64,000 nt of DNA, from assembly GCF_014904705.1 (NCBI RefSeq), contig NZ_JACZCQ010000006.1, positions 248,001-312,000 of the forward strand. Reading direction: 5' to 3'. Below, piece by piece: positions 1-7,452 of the stretch. This DNA is from Nisaea sediminum. Its GTDB lineage: Bacteria > Pseudomonadota > Alphaproteobacteria > Thalassobaculales > Thalassobaculaceae. The notes beneath the pieces are model-generated. The model was given only the letters and a program-made list of their open reading frames with translations, searched no databases and was not told the DNA's origin. The position numbers were made by a program, and so were the translations under genes. The first letter of the stretch is position 1, and the number at the start of each line of letters is the position of its first letter.

Positions 1-26
1 GTTTTTCGTTTAGTCCCTTTGCTTGC

Positions 27-491
27 TCACAGCGACTGCGCCAGCGCCTCCAGCTGCTCACCCGCCTTGCCCCAGCCGTCATGGAAGCCCATGGCCTCAT
101 GCTCCTGCTTCGCTTCGGCGCTCCAGTGCATGGCGCGGGCGAGATAGTCCGTCTTGCCGCCGGGCGCATCCTTCAGCACCACTTCGGCGCACATAAAAGG
201 CCGGCCGGAGGGGCGCCAGCCGGGCGTGAAGGCATCGGTGAAGACGAGCTTCTCGCCCGGGACGATTTCGAGAAAGACACCGGCATTGCCGAATGACTCG
301 CCATCGGGGCCGTTCATCCGGGTAAAGAACTCGCCGCCGGAACGGAGGTCCATCCGCGCCTCGGAGACGAACCAGGGCTTGGGGCAGAACCATTGCATCA
401 GCAGCTCGGGTTCGGTCCAGCAGCGCCAGATCGCGGCGCGGGGCGCGTCATAGGTACGGCTGAGGACGAGGTCGTTTTCAGTCTCGGTCAT
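27..491 (-). CDS. SRPBCC (AHSA1-like) domain protein
   Basis: A 154-residue START-like helix-grip protein of the SRPBCC/AHSA1 family, which bind small hydrophobic ligands or act as co-chaperone-like domains; no enzymatic activity can be assigned. The family start pattern SRTYDAPRAAIWRCWTEPE is at about residues 11-29, followed by the GGEFFTRMNGPDGE turn and a C-terminal helix containing GFHDGWG, all typical of AHSA1-type proteins. It is the last gene of a leftward group (TetR regulator, RibD/DHFR-like gene, this gene), 42 bases after the frameshifted gene. SRPBCC and RibD-C proteins are often neighbours under a one-component regulator. Length is normal for the family. Confidence 0.85.
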   Translation of the reverse strand: MTETENDLVLSRTYDAPRAAIWRCWTEPELLMQWFCPKPWFVSEARMDLRSGGEFFTRMNGPDGESFGNAGVFLEIVPGEKLVFTDAFTPGWRPSGRPFMCAEVVLKDAPGGKTDYLARAMHWSAEAKQEHEAMGFHDGWGKAGEQLEALAQSL

Positions 492-533
492 GATCTATGC
501 TCCAATTGCGAATGCGGTGCGAAATGCGACCGC

Positions 534-1149
534 TCAGGTCCTGTCGTCGCGAAAATCTCCGGTCCGGAACGGGGCGCCACGCGTGAAGTGATTGATGAGG
601 GTGCCGGAAGCGGTGGCCGTCGAGCTGATCAGTGAAAGCGTCTGCGGGCCCGCGGCATCGGAGAAGAAGCGCTTTCCGGTTCCGAGCAGCACCGGATAGA
701 CGAAGAGCGTGACCTCGTCGGCCAGCCCTTCGCCGAGCAGCAAGGGTGTCAGGCTCGAGCTGCCCCAGAGGATCAGGTCGGGACCGTCCGTCGCCTTCAG
801 ACGGCGAACGCCTTCGGCGATATCCGCGCCGAGGCTTTCGACCGGCTCCCAGTCGAGACTGTCCGGTCGGCGGGTCGCAACGTACTTCGTCGCGCCATTG
901 ATGCTGTCCGCGATCGGCCCGGCCTCTGCGGTCGGCCAGTAGCCGCTCCAGATGTCGTAGGTATGGCGGCCGAGCAGCAGGTCGAAGGGTTCGCTGTGGG
1001 TGGATACCACCAGATCGCCGGGCCGGATCCGAATGCGGCCAGACCCAGCCGCCGTGCTCGAACCCGCCGTCACGGTCCTCGTCCGGACCGCCCGGTCCCT
1101 GGATGATTCCGTCGAGCGAGATATGCTCGAAGATCCTGATCTTTCGCAT
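534..1149 (-). pseudogene. Dihydrofolate reductase-like (RibD C-terminal domain) protein, frameshifted
   Basis: The gene starts at 1149 with MRKIRIFEHISLDGIIQGPG, the usual N-terminus of DHFR-like RibD-C proteins, and continues to about GGWVWPHSDPA. The rest of the family sequence (EPFDLLLGRHTYDIWSGYWP, later GPDLILWGSSSLTPLL and YPVLLGTGKRFF) is in another frame and ends at 534. The frame changes at about 1015-1025, in a G/C-rich stretch reading GATCCGGCCCGGCGAT on the coding strand; one surplus base there would restore a single open frame of about 204 residues. Either a one-base sequencing error or a recent inactivation explains this, since the rest of the gene looks intact. It lies between the TetR gene (18-base gap) and the SRPBCC gene. 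Confidence 0.8.
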
Positions 1150-1167
1150 GATGGTCTCTCTCGGAAA

Positions 1168-1803
1168 TCAGTGCCGGACCGGTTTTCCGGTGGCGAACAG
1201 CAGCTCGATATAGCGTCTCAGGTGATCGACGCTCTCGATCGCGACGGCGGGATCGCCGGTCGCCTTGGCGAGGATGAAGGCGCCCTGCAGCACCGCCTGG
1301 GTATGCCGGGCGAGGCTCGCGACACTCCAGTCGCCGGTCACGTCATGACGCTGCATGGCCGCTTCGATATCCGGCTCAAGCGCCGCGGCGTGTCCAAGAA
1401 TGCTCTCGGCGCAGGCCGCACGGATCGCCGGATGAGAGTCGTAGACTTCCTGGCTCATGGTGCCGACAAGGCAGGTGAACTCGGCCAGCTCGCCCGCAAT
1501 TATCTCGCGTCGGAAATCGATATATCCCAGGACCCGCCGAAGCGGGTCCTCGTGCGCATGATACGGCGCGCTCGCGAAAAACGCGGCGGTCGTCTCCGAC
1601 CAGTAGTCGGCCGCCGCAACACCGAGCGCCTCCTTGCTCTCGAAATGATGGAAGAAGGCACCCTTGGTGACCCCCGCCCGGGTACAGAGCGCGTCGACGC
1701 TGGTCGCGGCAAAGCCCTGCTCCCGGATCACGTCCCGGGCAGCCTCAAGGAGGCGGGTGCGGGCATCGCCGCGTTCGGGAGAGTGTTTTGTCGGTCTTGG
1801 CAT
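1168..1803 (-). CDS. TetR/AcrR family transcriptional regulator
   Basis: A 211-residue one-component repressor. The N-terminal helix-turn-helix runs through ARTRLLEAARDVI, GFAATSVDALCTRAGVTKG and AFFHHFESKEAL, the standard TetR DNA-binding domain at about residues 14-60; the C-terminal ligand domain is of the TetR_C type. The start at 1803 (MPRPTKHSPERG) is chosen over an in-frame codon at 1872 because an inverted-repeat operator lies at 1813-1830, immediately upstream, and would otherwise be coding. It is first in the leftward group with the RibD/DHFR-like and SRPBCC genes, which it probably represses along with itself. The ligand cannot be inferred. Confidence 0.9.
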   Translation of the reverse strand: MPRPTKHSPERGDARTRLLEAARDVIREQGFAATSVDALCTRAGVTKGAFFHHFESKEALGVAAADYWSETTAAFFASAPYHAHEDPLRRVLGYIDFRREIIAGELAEFTCLVGTMSQEVYDSHPAIRAACAESILGHAAALEPDIEAAMQRHDVTGDWSVASLARHTQAVLQGAFILAKATGDPAVAIESVDHLRRYIELLFATGKPVRH

Positions 1804-1812
1804 GAAAAATAC

Positions 1813-1830
1813 ATACCAACCAGTTGGTAT
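1813..1830. promoter_or_regulatory. Inverted-repeat operator for the adjacent TetR regulator
   Basis: The arms ATACCAA (1813-1819) and TTGGTAT (1824-1830) are exact inverted repeats separated by CCAG. The site ends 10 bases upstream of the TetR start at 1803. Short palindromes of this kind at the regulator's own promoter are the usual TetR autoregulatory operator; binding is inferred. Confidence 0.7.
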
Positions 1831-1903
1831 TATCGCAAGCTTTAATCTGCGGTGAAGCGGAGAAAGCCTCATAATTATCTGTAATCGTTGAAATTATCGA
1901 ACT

Positions 1904-3007
1904 TCAGGCGGCTTCCGTCTCGTCCCACGAGATATCGAGCGAGGCCAGCTCGGCAAGATAGTCATGCAGGCTGATCAGACCGACGCAGGGTATTGCACCG
2001 GGACGACGAAGCGTACCGTCTGCCAGTTTGCACGCCAACAGGATGGCGGGAACGCAGGGAATGTTCGGGCCGTCCCCGGACCGCGCCGTCAGCTCGAAAG
2101 TGACAGAGATATCCGTGCCGTCTCGGCTCGCCCCGCTCAGCCGCATGTGGAAGGCGGAGACATCCGTGCCGAAACGGTCGAACCGGTTGGAAAGCCCAAG
2201 CAGCGCCGGCGCCAACGGCGCCAGAGTGCGGACCGCGCCGATACGGACAAACCAGGAGAGGGCCCAGAGGCCGAGATGGGCGAGAGGGACCTCGAGGCCG
2301 GCGCGGAACCGGATGGTGCGTAATCCGGGATACCGTCCGGGAAAGATCGCGTGATCGGGAATGTCGCAATAGCCGAGGAAGCGTCTGCCGGCCTGCCGGT
2401 AGCGCCGCCAGGTCAACCCCTGCCAGCCATGGACCGTTTTCGGTCGGCCGTCCTCGATCGTAAGGAAAGACTGGCCGACATAGCCGAGAATTGCCCGCGT
2501 CGTCGCGAGGCCCCGTCCGGTACGTTGCGCGGTCGTGATCGCGTAATCCAGCTCGCGCATCTCGGCGAAGCGCGGACGATAGTGATCTGCGATGGCAGAC
2601 GTCAGGGCGGGAACGGAGCTCGCGCCGCTCACCAAGGTGACGCCGCGCTCTCGCGCCGCGGCGTCCAGCACACCGATTCCGGAGACGAAGTCGCGCCCGT
2701 CGGCGAGATCAATATAATGGCTTCCAGCCCGGATACAGGCCTCGGCGACGGCGTAGCTCTGGCCCTGGAACGGGCCGGAGGTGTGGATAACGATATCCGG
2801 GCGGACCCGAGCGAGCGCCGCGTCCAGAGGCTCCGTCACGTCGATCCGCTCCGCCTCGGCGACAGGCAGTTGGGCAGCCAAGGCCCGCGCCTTCTCGAGC
2901 GAGCGACCGGCGACGATGATCGTGAGGCCCACGGTCTCGGAAAGTCTGCGGCAGATGAAACTGCCGAAGGTCCCGTAGCCGCCGAGGACGAGAATGCGCG
3001 CGCTCAC
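1904..3007 (-). CDS. Saccharopine dehydrogenase-like NAD(P)-binding oxidoreductase
   Basis: A 367-residue protein with an N-terminal Rossmann fold (ILVLGGYGTFGSFICRRL, a GxGxxG-type nucleotide-binding loop at about residues 5-22) and the saccharopine-dehydrogenase motif HTSGPFQGQSYAVAEACIRAG followed by HYIDLADGRDF. Such proteins are mostly uncharacterised reductases, not true lysine-pathway enzymes. It starts with GTG at 3007, overlapping the stop of the DUF4166 gene by four bases (GTGA), so translation is coupled. In other bacteria a saccharopine-dehydrogenase domain is often fused to DUF4166; here the two are separate adjacent genes, which supports a shared unknown function. Confidence 0.85.
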   Translation of the reverse strand: MSARILVLGGYGTFGSFICRRLSETVGLTIIVAGRSLEKARALAAQLPVAEAERIDVTEPLDAALARVRPDIVIHTSGPFQGQSYAVAEACIRAGSHYIDLADGRDFVSGIGVLDAAARERGVTLVSGASSVPALTSAIADHYRPRFAEMRELDYAITTAQRTGRGLATTRAILGYVGQSFLTIEDGRPKTVHGWQGLTWRRYRQAGRRFLGYCDIPDHAIFPGRYPGLRTIRFRAGLEVPLAHLGLWALSWFVRIGAVRTLAPLAPALLGLSNRFDRFGTDVSAFHMRLSGASRDGTDISVTFELTARSGDGPNIPCVPAILLACKLADGTLRRPGAIPCVGLISLHDYLAELASLDISWDETEAA

Positions 3008-3639
3008 CCCTGCACCTCCTCGAAGACGCCCGCCTGCACGAACATCCGGCCGAACAGCGAGTGCTCGATGTCGATCCGGATACGGAACCGTCCCGCGCCC
3101 TCGTTCAGATGCATGAGATAGGTCTTACCCGGAGAGAGCAGGTCCGGCACGGGCAGACGGACGAAACCGAGATCCCAGAAATAGCCGTCGCTGCGGAAAT
3201 GCAGGTTTCCGTCCTTCTCGAAGACAAGCAGCTTCATGCCGAGGCCGAAGCCGACATATTCGAGGACCTCGCCCCGATCGCTCCGGCGCATGTAGGAGGT
3301 GAACTCGACCGGTTTGCGGCCCGGAAGCCGGTAGATCCGGTGCTTGTAGATCGCGGGGTCGCCCGGCTCCGTATAGACCTGGATATCGACGGGTACGCCG
3401 GTGGCACTATGAGGGATCAGCGCCCCCTTTATGAGCGGCCGTGTCAGGAAGCCGAGCAGTTTTCCGGCAAGGGAACAGGAAAGCTCGTCCAGAACACCCT
3501 GATAACGCAGCGGCGCTCCCGGTGCGGGGTTCTTCTCGAAACGTTTCTGGATATCCGGATGCAGCTTCGACCATTCGGCCCCCATGACCTCCCGGAACAG
3601 TTCTCCCTCAGATCTGAACGCGGCCGAATCCAGCGGCAT
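3004..3639 (-). CDS. DUF4166 domain protein
   Basis: A 211-residue protein that resembles DUF4166: an N-terminal region (FREVMGAEWSKLHPDIQKRF), then beta-rich segments (VDIQVYTEPGDPAIYKHRIYR, GEVLEYVGFGLGMKLLVFEKDG, GNLHFRSDGYFWDLG). No signal peptide is evident. The ATG at 3639 overlaps the TGA of the upstream DCC-DUF4166 gene by one base (TGATG) and has GAGG seven bases upstream, which is why it is chosen over the adjoining GTG. It is the middle gene of a coupled three-gene operon and is a divergent relative of the C-terminal half of the upstream product. Biochemical function is unknown. Confidence 0.8.
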   Translation of the reverse strand: MPLDSAAFRSEGELFREVMGAEWSKLHPDIQKRFEKNPAPGAPLRYQGVLDELSCSLAGKLLGFLTRPLIKGALIPHSATGVPVDIQVYTEPGDPAIYKHRIYRLPGRKPVEFTSYMRRSDRGEVLEYVGFGLGMKLLVFEKDGNLHFRSDGYFWDLGFVRLPVPDLLSPGKTYLMHLNEGAGRFRIRIDIEHSLFGRMFVQAGVFEEVQG

Positions 3640-4643
3640 CACCCGTCCTCCATGAAACTGAAGCGGCCACGATATTCATAGACCCGGCCCCAAAGCGGAT
3701 GAGTGATCCGGGTCATCATCCCGAAACTGCCCGCGTCCAGCGGAACCTCCTCGGCCTCGTTCCGCCCCAGCAGCAGGCCGAGCGGCAGTGGCACGTGGCG
3801 CCCGAAAAGCCGGATCCCGTAGCCGCGATGGGCGAGCATCACCTTCCCCTCGCGCCAGGCGTAGCGGCAGCGCCAGTAAAATCCGTAGCGCATGATTTCC
3901 ACGACCTCGCCGCCGCCGAGATGGAGCATGCGCGAGCGGAAATGATAGTCGCCGTCGCTGAAGCGGAACTCTCGGTCGAAGACGAAGGCCGCGCTGCCGG
4001 GATCGCTTCTGAAGGTCACCGTCACCGGCACGCCGCTTTCGTTGCGGGCCGGAATCTGTCCAAGGGCGGAGAGCACCGGCGCAAGCAGCCGGACCGGGCC
4101 GGCGCTCATGACGTCGAGCACACCCTCGACCCGGGTCACGTCATCTGAAAAGGGCCGGTTCGGATAGTGCCGCCGGATGACCGGAGGAAGGCGCTCCCAG
4201 TCGTCACCGAAAACCGGAGCAAAGATCGGGCGGCCCGCGTCGCTCGGCTTCTGCAGACCGTCCACACCGCGCAAGAACAGCAGGAGCTTTCGAACGCCAC
4301 GGAGCATGACGTAAGCCGTCTCCGACGCGATGCGCGAGCGTTTCAGCAGCCGGGCGAGCTTCGTCGTCAAACGGTTGGGATCGCCGTAGCTCGCGAGGAA
4401 GAGGGTCGCCTCCGCCCCATAATAAAGACGCCCGCCGGCCTCGATCAGCATCCCCTTGTCGAGGTCGAGGCCTTTTGCCTCCGCCGTCCGGCAAAGCCGG
4501 TGCCCGGGCATCGTGCGGGCATCGACGAGCGCGAGCGCGCCGTGTTCTTTGCGGAGAGTCACCGCATGGGCGGCGGACCTGCAAATCGGGCAGGCGCCAT
4601 CGTAGACCACAGATACGGATCCGGGCGTCCCCTCACCGTTCAT
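3639..4643 (-). CDS. DCC thiol-disulfide oxidoreductase-DUF4166 fusion protein
   Basis: A 334-residue two-domain protein. Residues about 10-125 are a DCC (YuxK-type) thioredoxin-like domain with the defining VVYDGACPICR motif and its CPIC pair at residues 18-21. Residues about 140-330 are a DUF4166 domain beginning APVFGDDWERLPPVIRRHY, with GDYHFRSRMLHLGGGEVVEIMRYGF in the middle. The ATG at 4643 is preceded by GAGG eight bases upstream; an in-frame TTG at 4691 has no such site. It leads a coupled operon with a second DUF4166 gene and a saccharopine-dehydrogenase-like gene. DCC proteins are predicted redox proteins, so the operon may modify or reduce a common small molecule or lipid; that is inference only. 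Confidence 0.85.
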   Translation of the reverse strand: MNGEGTPGSVSVVYDGACPICRSAAHAVTLRKEHGALALVDARTMPGHRLCRTAEAKGLDLDKGMLIEAGGRLYYGAEATLFLASYGDPNRLTTKLARLLKRSRIASETAYVMLRGVRKLLLFLRGVDGLQKPSDAGRPIFAPVFGDDWERLPPVIRRHYPNRPFSDDVTRVEGVLDVMSAGPVRLLAPVLSALGQIPARNESGVPVTVTFRSDPGSAAFVFDREFRFSDGDYHFRSRMLHLGGGEVVEIMRYGFYWRCRYAWREGKVMLAHRGYGIRLFGRHVPLPLGLLLGRNEAEEVPLDAGSFGMMTRITHPLWGRVYEYRGRFSFMEDG

Positions 4644-4838
4644 GACGGAAACCTCATCCGGTTCAGCCCTTGTTCCATCGTCGCGAGCCAATCGGGATCC
4701 ATGGCATCGACTATAAGTGGCGGCCGAAATTTCTGCGCAGGATCAATTGTCGCATGTTCCGCATTCGGGCGCGGATTTCCTATTGGAACCGGCCCCGGAT
4801 TTGGGAGAGCCGCCGGCCAGCCGCAGCGGCCACGCTGT

Positions 4839-6200
4839 CTATCGGAGATCCAGGACGGTCGCGGGAAGCCATGTCGCGATCACAGGGAAGAAAAGCACCG
4901 TTCCGATCATCAGAAGCTGGATCGCGACCAGAGGAACGACACCCCGATAGATCTCAGCCATCCGGATGGAGCGCGGAGCGGCTCCCTTCAGAAAGAACAG
5001 CGCAAAGCCGAACGGCGGGGTCAAAAACGAGGTCTGTAGAACCAGGGCAATCAGTGCGCCGATCCAGACACGCGCCATCTGTTCGGACCCGACATAGAGC
5101 GAAAAATCCAGATCCTGAATCGCGGGGTAGAGGATAGGGAGCGAAACGAGGGTGATCTCGATCCAGTCGATGAAGAATCCGAGCACGAAAATGATACCCA
5201 GCACGGCCGCGAGAACCGCGAAATCACCAAGCGCGAGATGGTCGAAAAGGCCGATCGCAATATCGTCACCGCCATAGAAGCGGAACACCATCGAGAAAAT
5301 GCTCGCGCCCATGACGACGAAGAACACCATGCCGGTGATCTCCATCGTCCGGTACAGGGCCTGGCGCAGCAGGGCGAGATCGAACCCGCGATAGATGAAG
5401 ATCATCGCACCGCCACCGACGGCCCCCACCGCAGCGGACTCTGTCGGCGAGACCCACCCGGCAACGATCGAGCCGAGGACAAGGGCGATGAGCCCGACCG
5501 GCAGCACCAGACCGCGAAGCAGATAGACCGGAAGAGAGCCGCTTACGGCGACCGGGCTCCTGTCCGCCCCCGGCCTCCGCCGCACAACGTCCGCGAGCAC
5601 GAAGAACGCCATGAATGCGAGCGCAAGTCCCAGGACCGGGAGGATCGGGGACAGAAACATGCTCCCGATCGTCAGCTCCAGCGCGTCCGACAGGAAGAAC
5701 AGCATGATCGCCGGCGGCGCGATGACACCGAGCGTCCCGGAAGCGGCGACCACGCCGGTCGCAATCTCAGGCCGGTAACGCTGGTGCAGCATGGTCGGCA
5801 ACGCCGCCACGGCGATCGTCGCGACCGACGCTCCGATAACGCCCGCCAGCGGAGCCAGCAGCAATCCGATCAGGATCACCGATATGCACATGCTCCCGGG
5901 TATCCGGCCGAAGACACGCTGCAGGCAAAGCAACAACTCCCGCGCGGCGCCGCTGCTTTCGAGTGCCACCCCCATGAAGAGCAGCATCGGAACGGCCGGA
6001 TAGGTCAGGTTCTCGCCAATGGACTGGTAGACCTTGTTGGGAATGAGAAACAGCGACGGCAATGGATATTCCCCGATCGCAACGCCGAGAAGGGCGAAGG
6101 CGACCCCGACGCCCGCGAGCACTCCTCCGACCGGAAAGCCGGTGATCAGCAGCAGGACAAGCGCAAGGAGCATCAGATGCGGCAGATACTCAATCAGCAT
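4839..6200 (-). CDS. TRAP transporter large permease (DctM-type)
   Basis: A 453-residue polytopic membrane protein of the DctM family, the ion-coupled transport subunit of tripartite ATP-independent periplasmic (TRAP) transporters. Family landmarks are LLITGFPVGGVLAGVGVAFALLG near the N-terminus, MLLFMGVALESSGAARELL, the SVATIAVAALPTMLHQRY region, GTLGVIAPPAIMLFFLSDAL, and LTPPFGFALFFLKG near the C-terminus. The ATG at 6200 overlaps the small-permease gene by 11 bases; longer in-frame starts add an unlikely Cys-rich leader. No DctP-type gene belongs to this transcription unit, so the solute receptor must be encoded elsewhere or be the nearby DctP at 7453. Confidence 0.9.
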   Translation of the reverse strand: MLIEYLPHLMLLALVLLLITGFPVGGVLAGVGVAFALLGVAIGEYPLPSLFLIPNKVYQSIGENLTYPAVPMLLFMGVALESSGAARELLLCLQRVFGRIPGSMCISVILIGLLLAPLAGVIGASVATIAVAALPTMLHQRYRPEIATGVVAASGTLGVIAPPAIMLFFLSDALELTIGSMFLSPILPVLGLALAFMAFFVLADVVRRRPGADRSPVAVSGSLPVYLLRGLVLPVGLIALVLGSIVAGWVSPTESAAVGAVGGGAMIFIYRGFDLALLRQALYRTMEITGMVFFVVMGASIFSMVFRFYGGDDIAIGLFDHLALGDFAVLAAVLGIIFVLGFFIDWIEITLVSLPILYPAIQDLDFSLYVGSEQMARVWIGALIALVLQTSFLTPPFGFALFFLKGAAPRSIRMAEIYRGVVPLVAIQLLMIGTVLFFPVIATWLPATVLDLR

Positions 6201-6681
6201 CTGCGCGGTCACTTGCGGGATGGAAAAGCCGATAGAGAACCGCAAGAAGCAGCAGCAACATGCCAAGCGGCAAGGCCGATTTGACAATCCAGCGCGCCGA
6301 CAGTCCCAGTGCCGCGCGCGAGCCCTCGTCCTGGGTAAAGGAAACCCAGGCCATATCGGTTCCGAACCAGAAAAGAACGAGGCAAGACGGAAGAGCGAGG
6401 GCGACCAGAAGCACGCGCTCCAATCGCGTTTTCAGACGCGCCGGCAGCCGCTCGCGCAGTATGTCGACGCGGACATGGCGGTCCATCAGGTAGGCGTAGC
6501 CGATACACAGCATCACGCAGCCGAAGAAGAAGTGCCAGGCGAGCTCCTGCAGGAAGGTCGAGCTGTATTGCAGGAACCGACGTCCGGTGATGTCAAAGAT
6601 CGACACCGCGATCAGCGCCGGGAGAAAGACCATCGCGGAGATTGCTCCCCCCAACTCGACGATCTTCCTCAGGGCCCGCAT
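6190..6681 (-). CDS. TRAP transporter small permease (DctQ-type)
   Basis: A 163-residue four-helix membrane protein of the DctQ family, the small subunit that docks the periplasmic receptor to the large permease. Signature stretches are VFLPALIAVSIFDITGRRF (helix 1), FLQELAWHFFFGCVMLCIGYAYLM (helix 2) and DRHVRVDILRERLP, the conserved DctQ segment after helix 2. A GTG 15 bases further upstream (6696) is an alternative start. It is first in a leftward QM operon whose probable promoter, a MerR-type element at 6802-6832, lies about 120 bases upstream and points toward it. Confidence 0.88.
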   Translation of the reverse strand: MRALRKIVELGGAISAMVFLPALIAVSIFDITGRRFLQYSSTFLQELAWHFFFGCVMLCIGYAYLMDRHVRVDILRERLPARLKTRLERVLLVALALPSCLVLFWFGTDMAWVSFTQDEGSRAALGLSARWIVKSALPLGMLLLLLAVLYRLFHPASDRADAD

Positions 6682-6801
6682 CCGTCCCGCAACCACCGAC
6701 AGATCTCCCGATCCACCTTCGGAGAGCCAGCCAAAGTCGTCGCGGACGATGCCAGAGGGGACACGATTATCCGCCGCGCTCTTTCCGAGGTATCGCAGAC
6801 A

Positions 6802-6832
6802 AGGTTACTCTCTCTAGTTACTAGAGGTTCAA
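6802..6832 (-). promoter_or_regulatory. MerR-type promoter with 19-bp spacer and central palindrome, driving the TRAP QM operon
   Basis: Reading leftward, a -35 element TTGAAC (6827-6832) and a -10 element TAACCT (6802-6807) are separated by exactly 19 bases (6808-6826). Within the spacer is a perfect 15-base palindrome, CTCTAGT-A-ACTAGAG on the coding strand (6812-6826). An over-long 19-20 bp spacer holding a dyad is the hallmark of promoters activated by MerR-family regulators through DNA distortion. The divergent merR-like gene starts 12 bases from the -35 element. The element is oriented towards the DctQ/DctM genes. Confidence 0.8.
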
Positions 6833-6843
6833 GGGGTATCGCG

Positions 6844-7266
6844 ATGCACTCGATTGGTGCCTTGTCACGACATACCGGGATCAAGATCCCGACCATCCGC
6901 TATTATGAACAAGTCGGGCTCGTCGCCGCGCCGGACCGCACGGAAGGCAATCAGCGGCGCTATACGGACAAGGCGGTCATGCGGCTCGGCTTCATCAAGA
7001 ACGCACGCAATCTCGGCTTCTCGATCGATGCAATCCGGGAGCTTATCGACCTGAGCGATCATCCCGAGAAATCCTGCAGCGATGCAACACGCATCGCCAG
7101 GGAACAGCTCGGTCAGGTCCAGGCGCGGATCGCCCAGCTGAGACGGCTCGAAACGGAACTCCGCCGCATCTCCACAGGCTGCCCCGACTCGTCCAGCAAG
7201 GATTGCCATGTGCTCAACGCCCTCGCCGAGCGCACTCTTTTGGCGGAAGAAAATCCGCGCTTGTGA
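6844..7266 (+). CDS. MerR-family transcriptional regulator with three metal-ligand-like cysteines
   Basis: A 140-residue MerR regulator: winged helix (SIGALSRHTGIKIPTIRYYE, residues 3-22, then VGLVAAPDRTEGNQRRY), a dimerisation helix (about 80-108) and a short C-terminal tail. Cys78, Cys113 and Cys121 (EKSCSD, STGCPD, KDCHVL) fall at the positions of the metal-binding cysteines of ZntR, CadR and PbrR, so a thiophilic or transition-metal inducer is plausible. The ATG at 6844 is chosen because it starts the conserved HTH; a longer frame upstream is antisense to the TRAP genes. The gene is divergent from the TRAP QM operon and shares its 19-bp-spacer promoter region. A metal sensor beside a TRAP transporter is unusual. 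Confidence 0.88.
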   Translation: MHSIGALSRHTGIKIPTIRYYEQVGLVAAPDRTEGNQRRYTDKAVMRLGFIKNARNLGFSIDAIRELIDLSDHPEKSCSDATRIAREQLGQVQARIAQLRRLETELRRISTGCPDSSSKDCHVLNALAERTLLAEENPRL

Positions 7267-7331
7267 AACGAAGGCACGCAAACGCGTCTGAAAGACGTCG
7301 GGCAAACACGTACACAGGTTGACCCGCGCGC

Positions 7332-7358
7332 GATTTCGGATATGAAACGTCCGAAATC
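7332..7358 (+). terminator. Stem-loop after the merR gene, possible terminator
   Basis: GATTTCGGA (7332-7340) and TCCGAAATC (7350-7358) form a perfect 9-bp stem with a 9-base loop, 65 bases after the MerR stop, followed by the pyrimidine-rich CTCTTCTTC. It is a weak terminator by T-run, so it could instead be a protein-binding dyad upstream of dctP. Confidence 0.4.
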
Positions 7359-7376
7359 CTCTTCTTCGATAGGCCT

Positions 7377-7390
7377 CCGTTGCGCAACGG
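7377..7390. promoter_or_regulatory. 14-bp perfect palindrome upstream of dctP
   Basis: CCGTTGCGCAACGG is perfectly self-complementary and lies 62 bases before the DctP start at 7453, in the promoter region of the dctPQM operon. It is a candidate operator; no regulator can be named. Confidence 0.4.
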
Positions 7391-7452
7391 GCCGGCAGAT
7401 CGAACGAACCTTTCGAATGACCCAGAAGACCAGTCCTTAAAGGAGGAAACCC

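Noticed and set aside
6034-6843. Upstream extension of the merR reading frame
   Set aside because: It lies antisense to the TRAP QM genes; the conserved HTH begins at 6844 and the promoter dyad at 6812-6826 would be coding.
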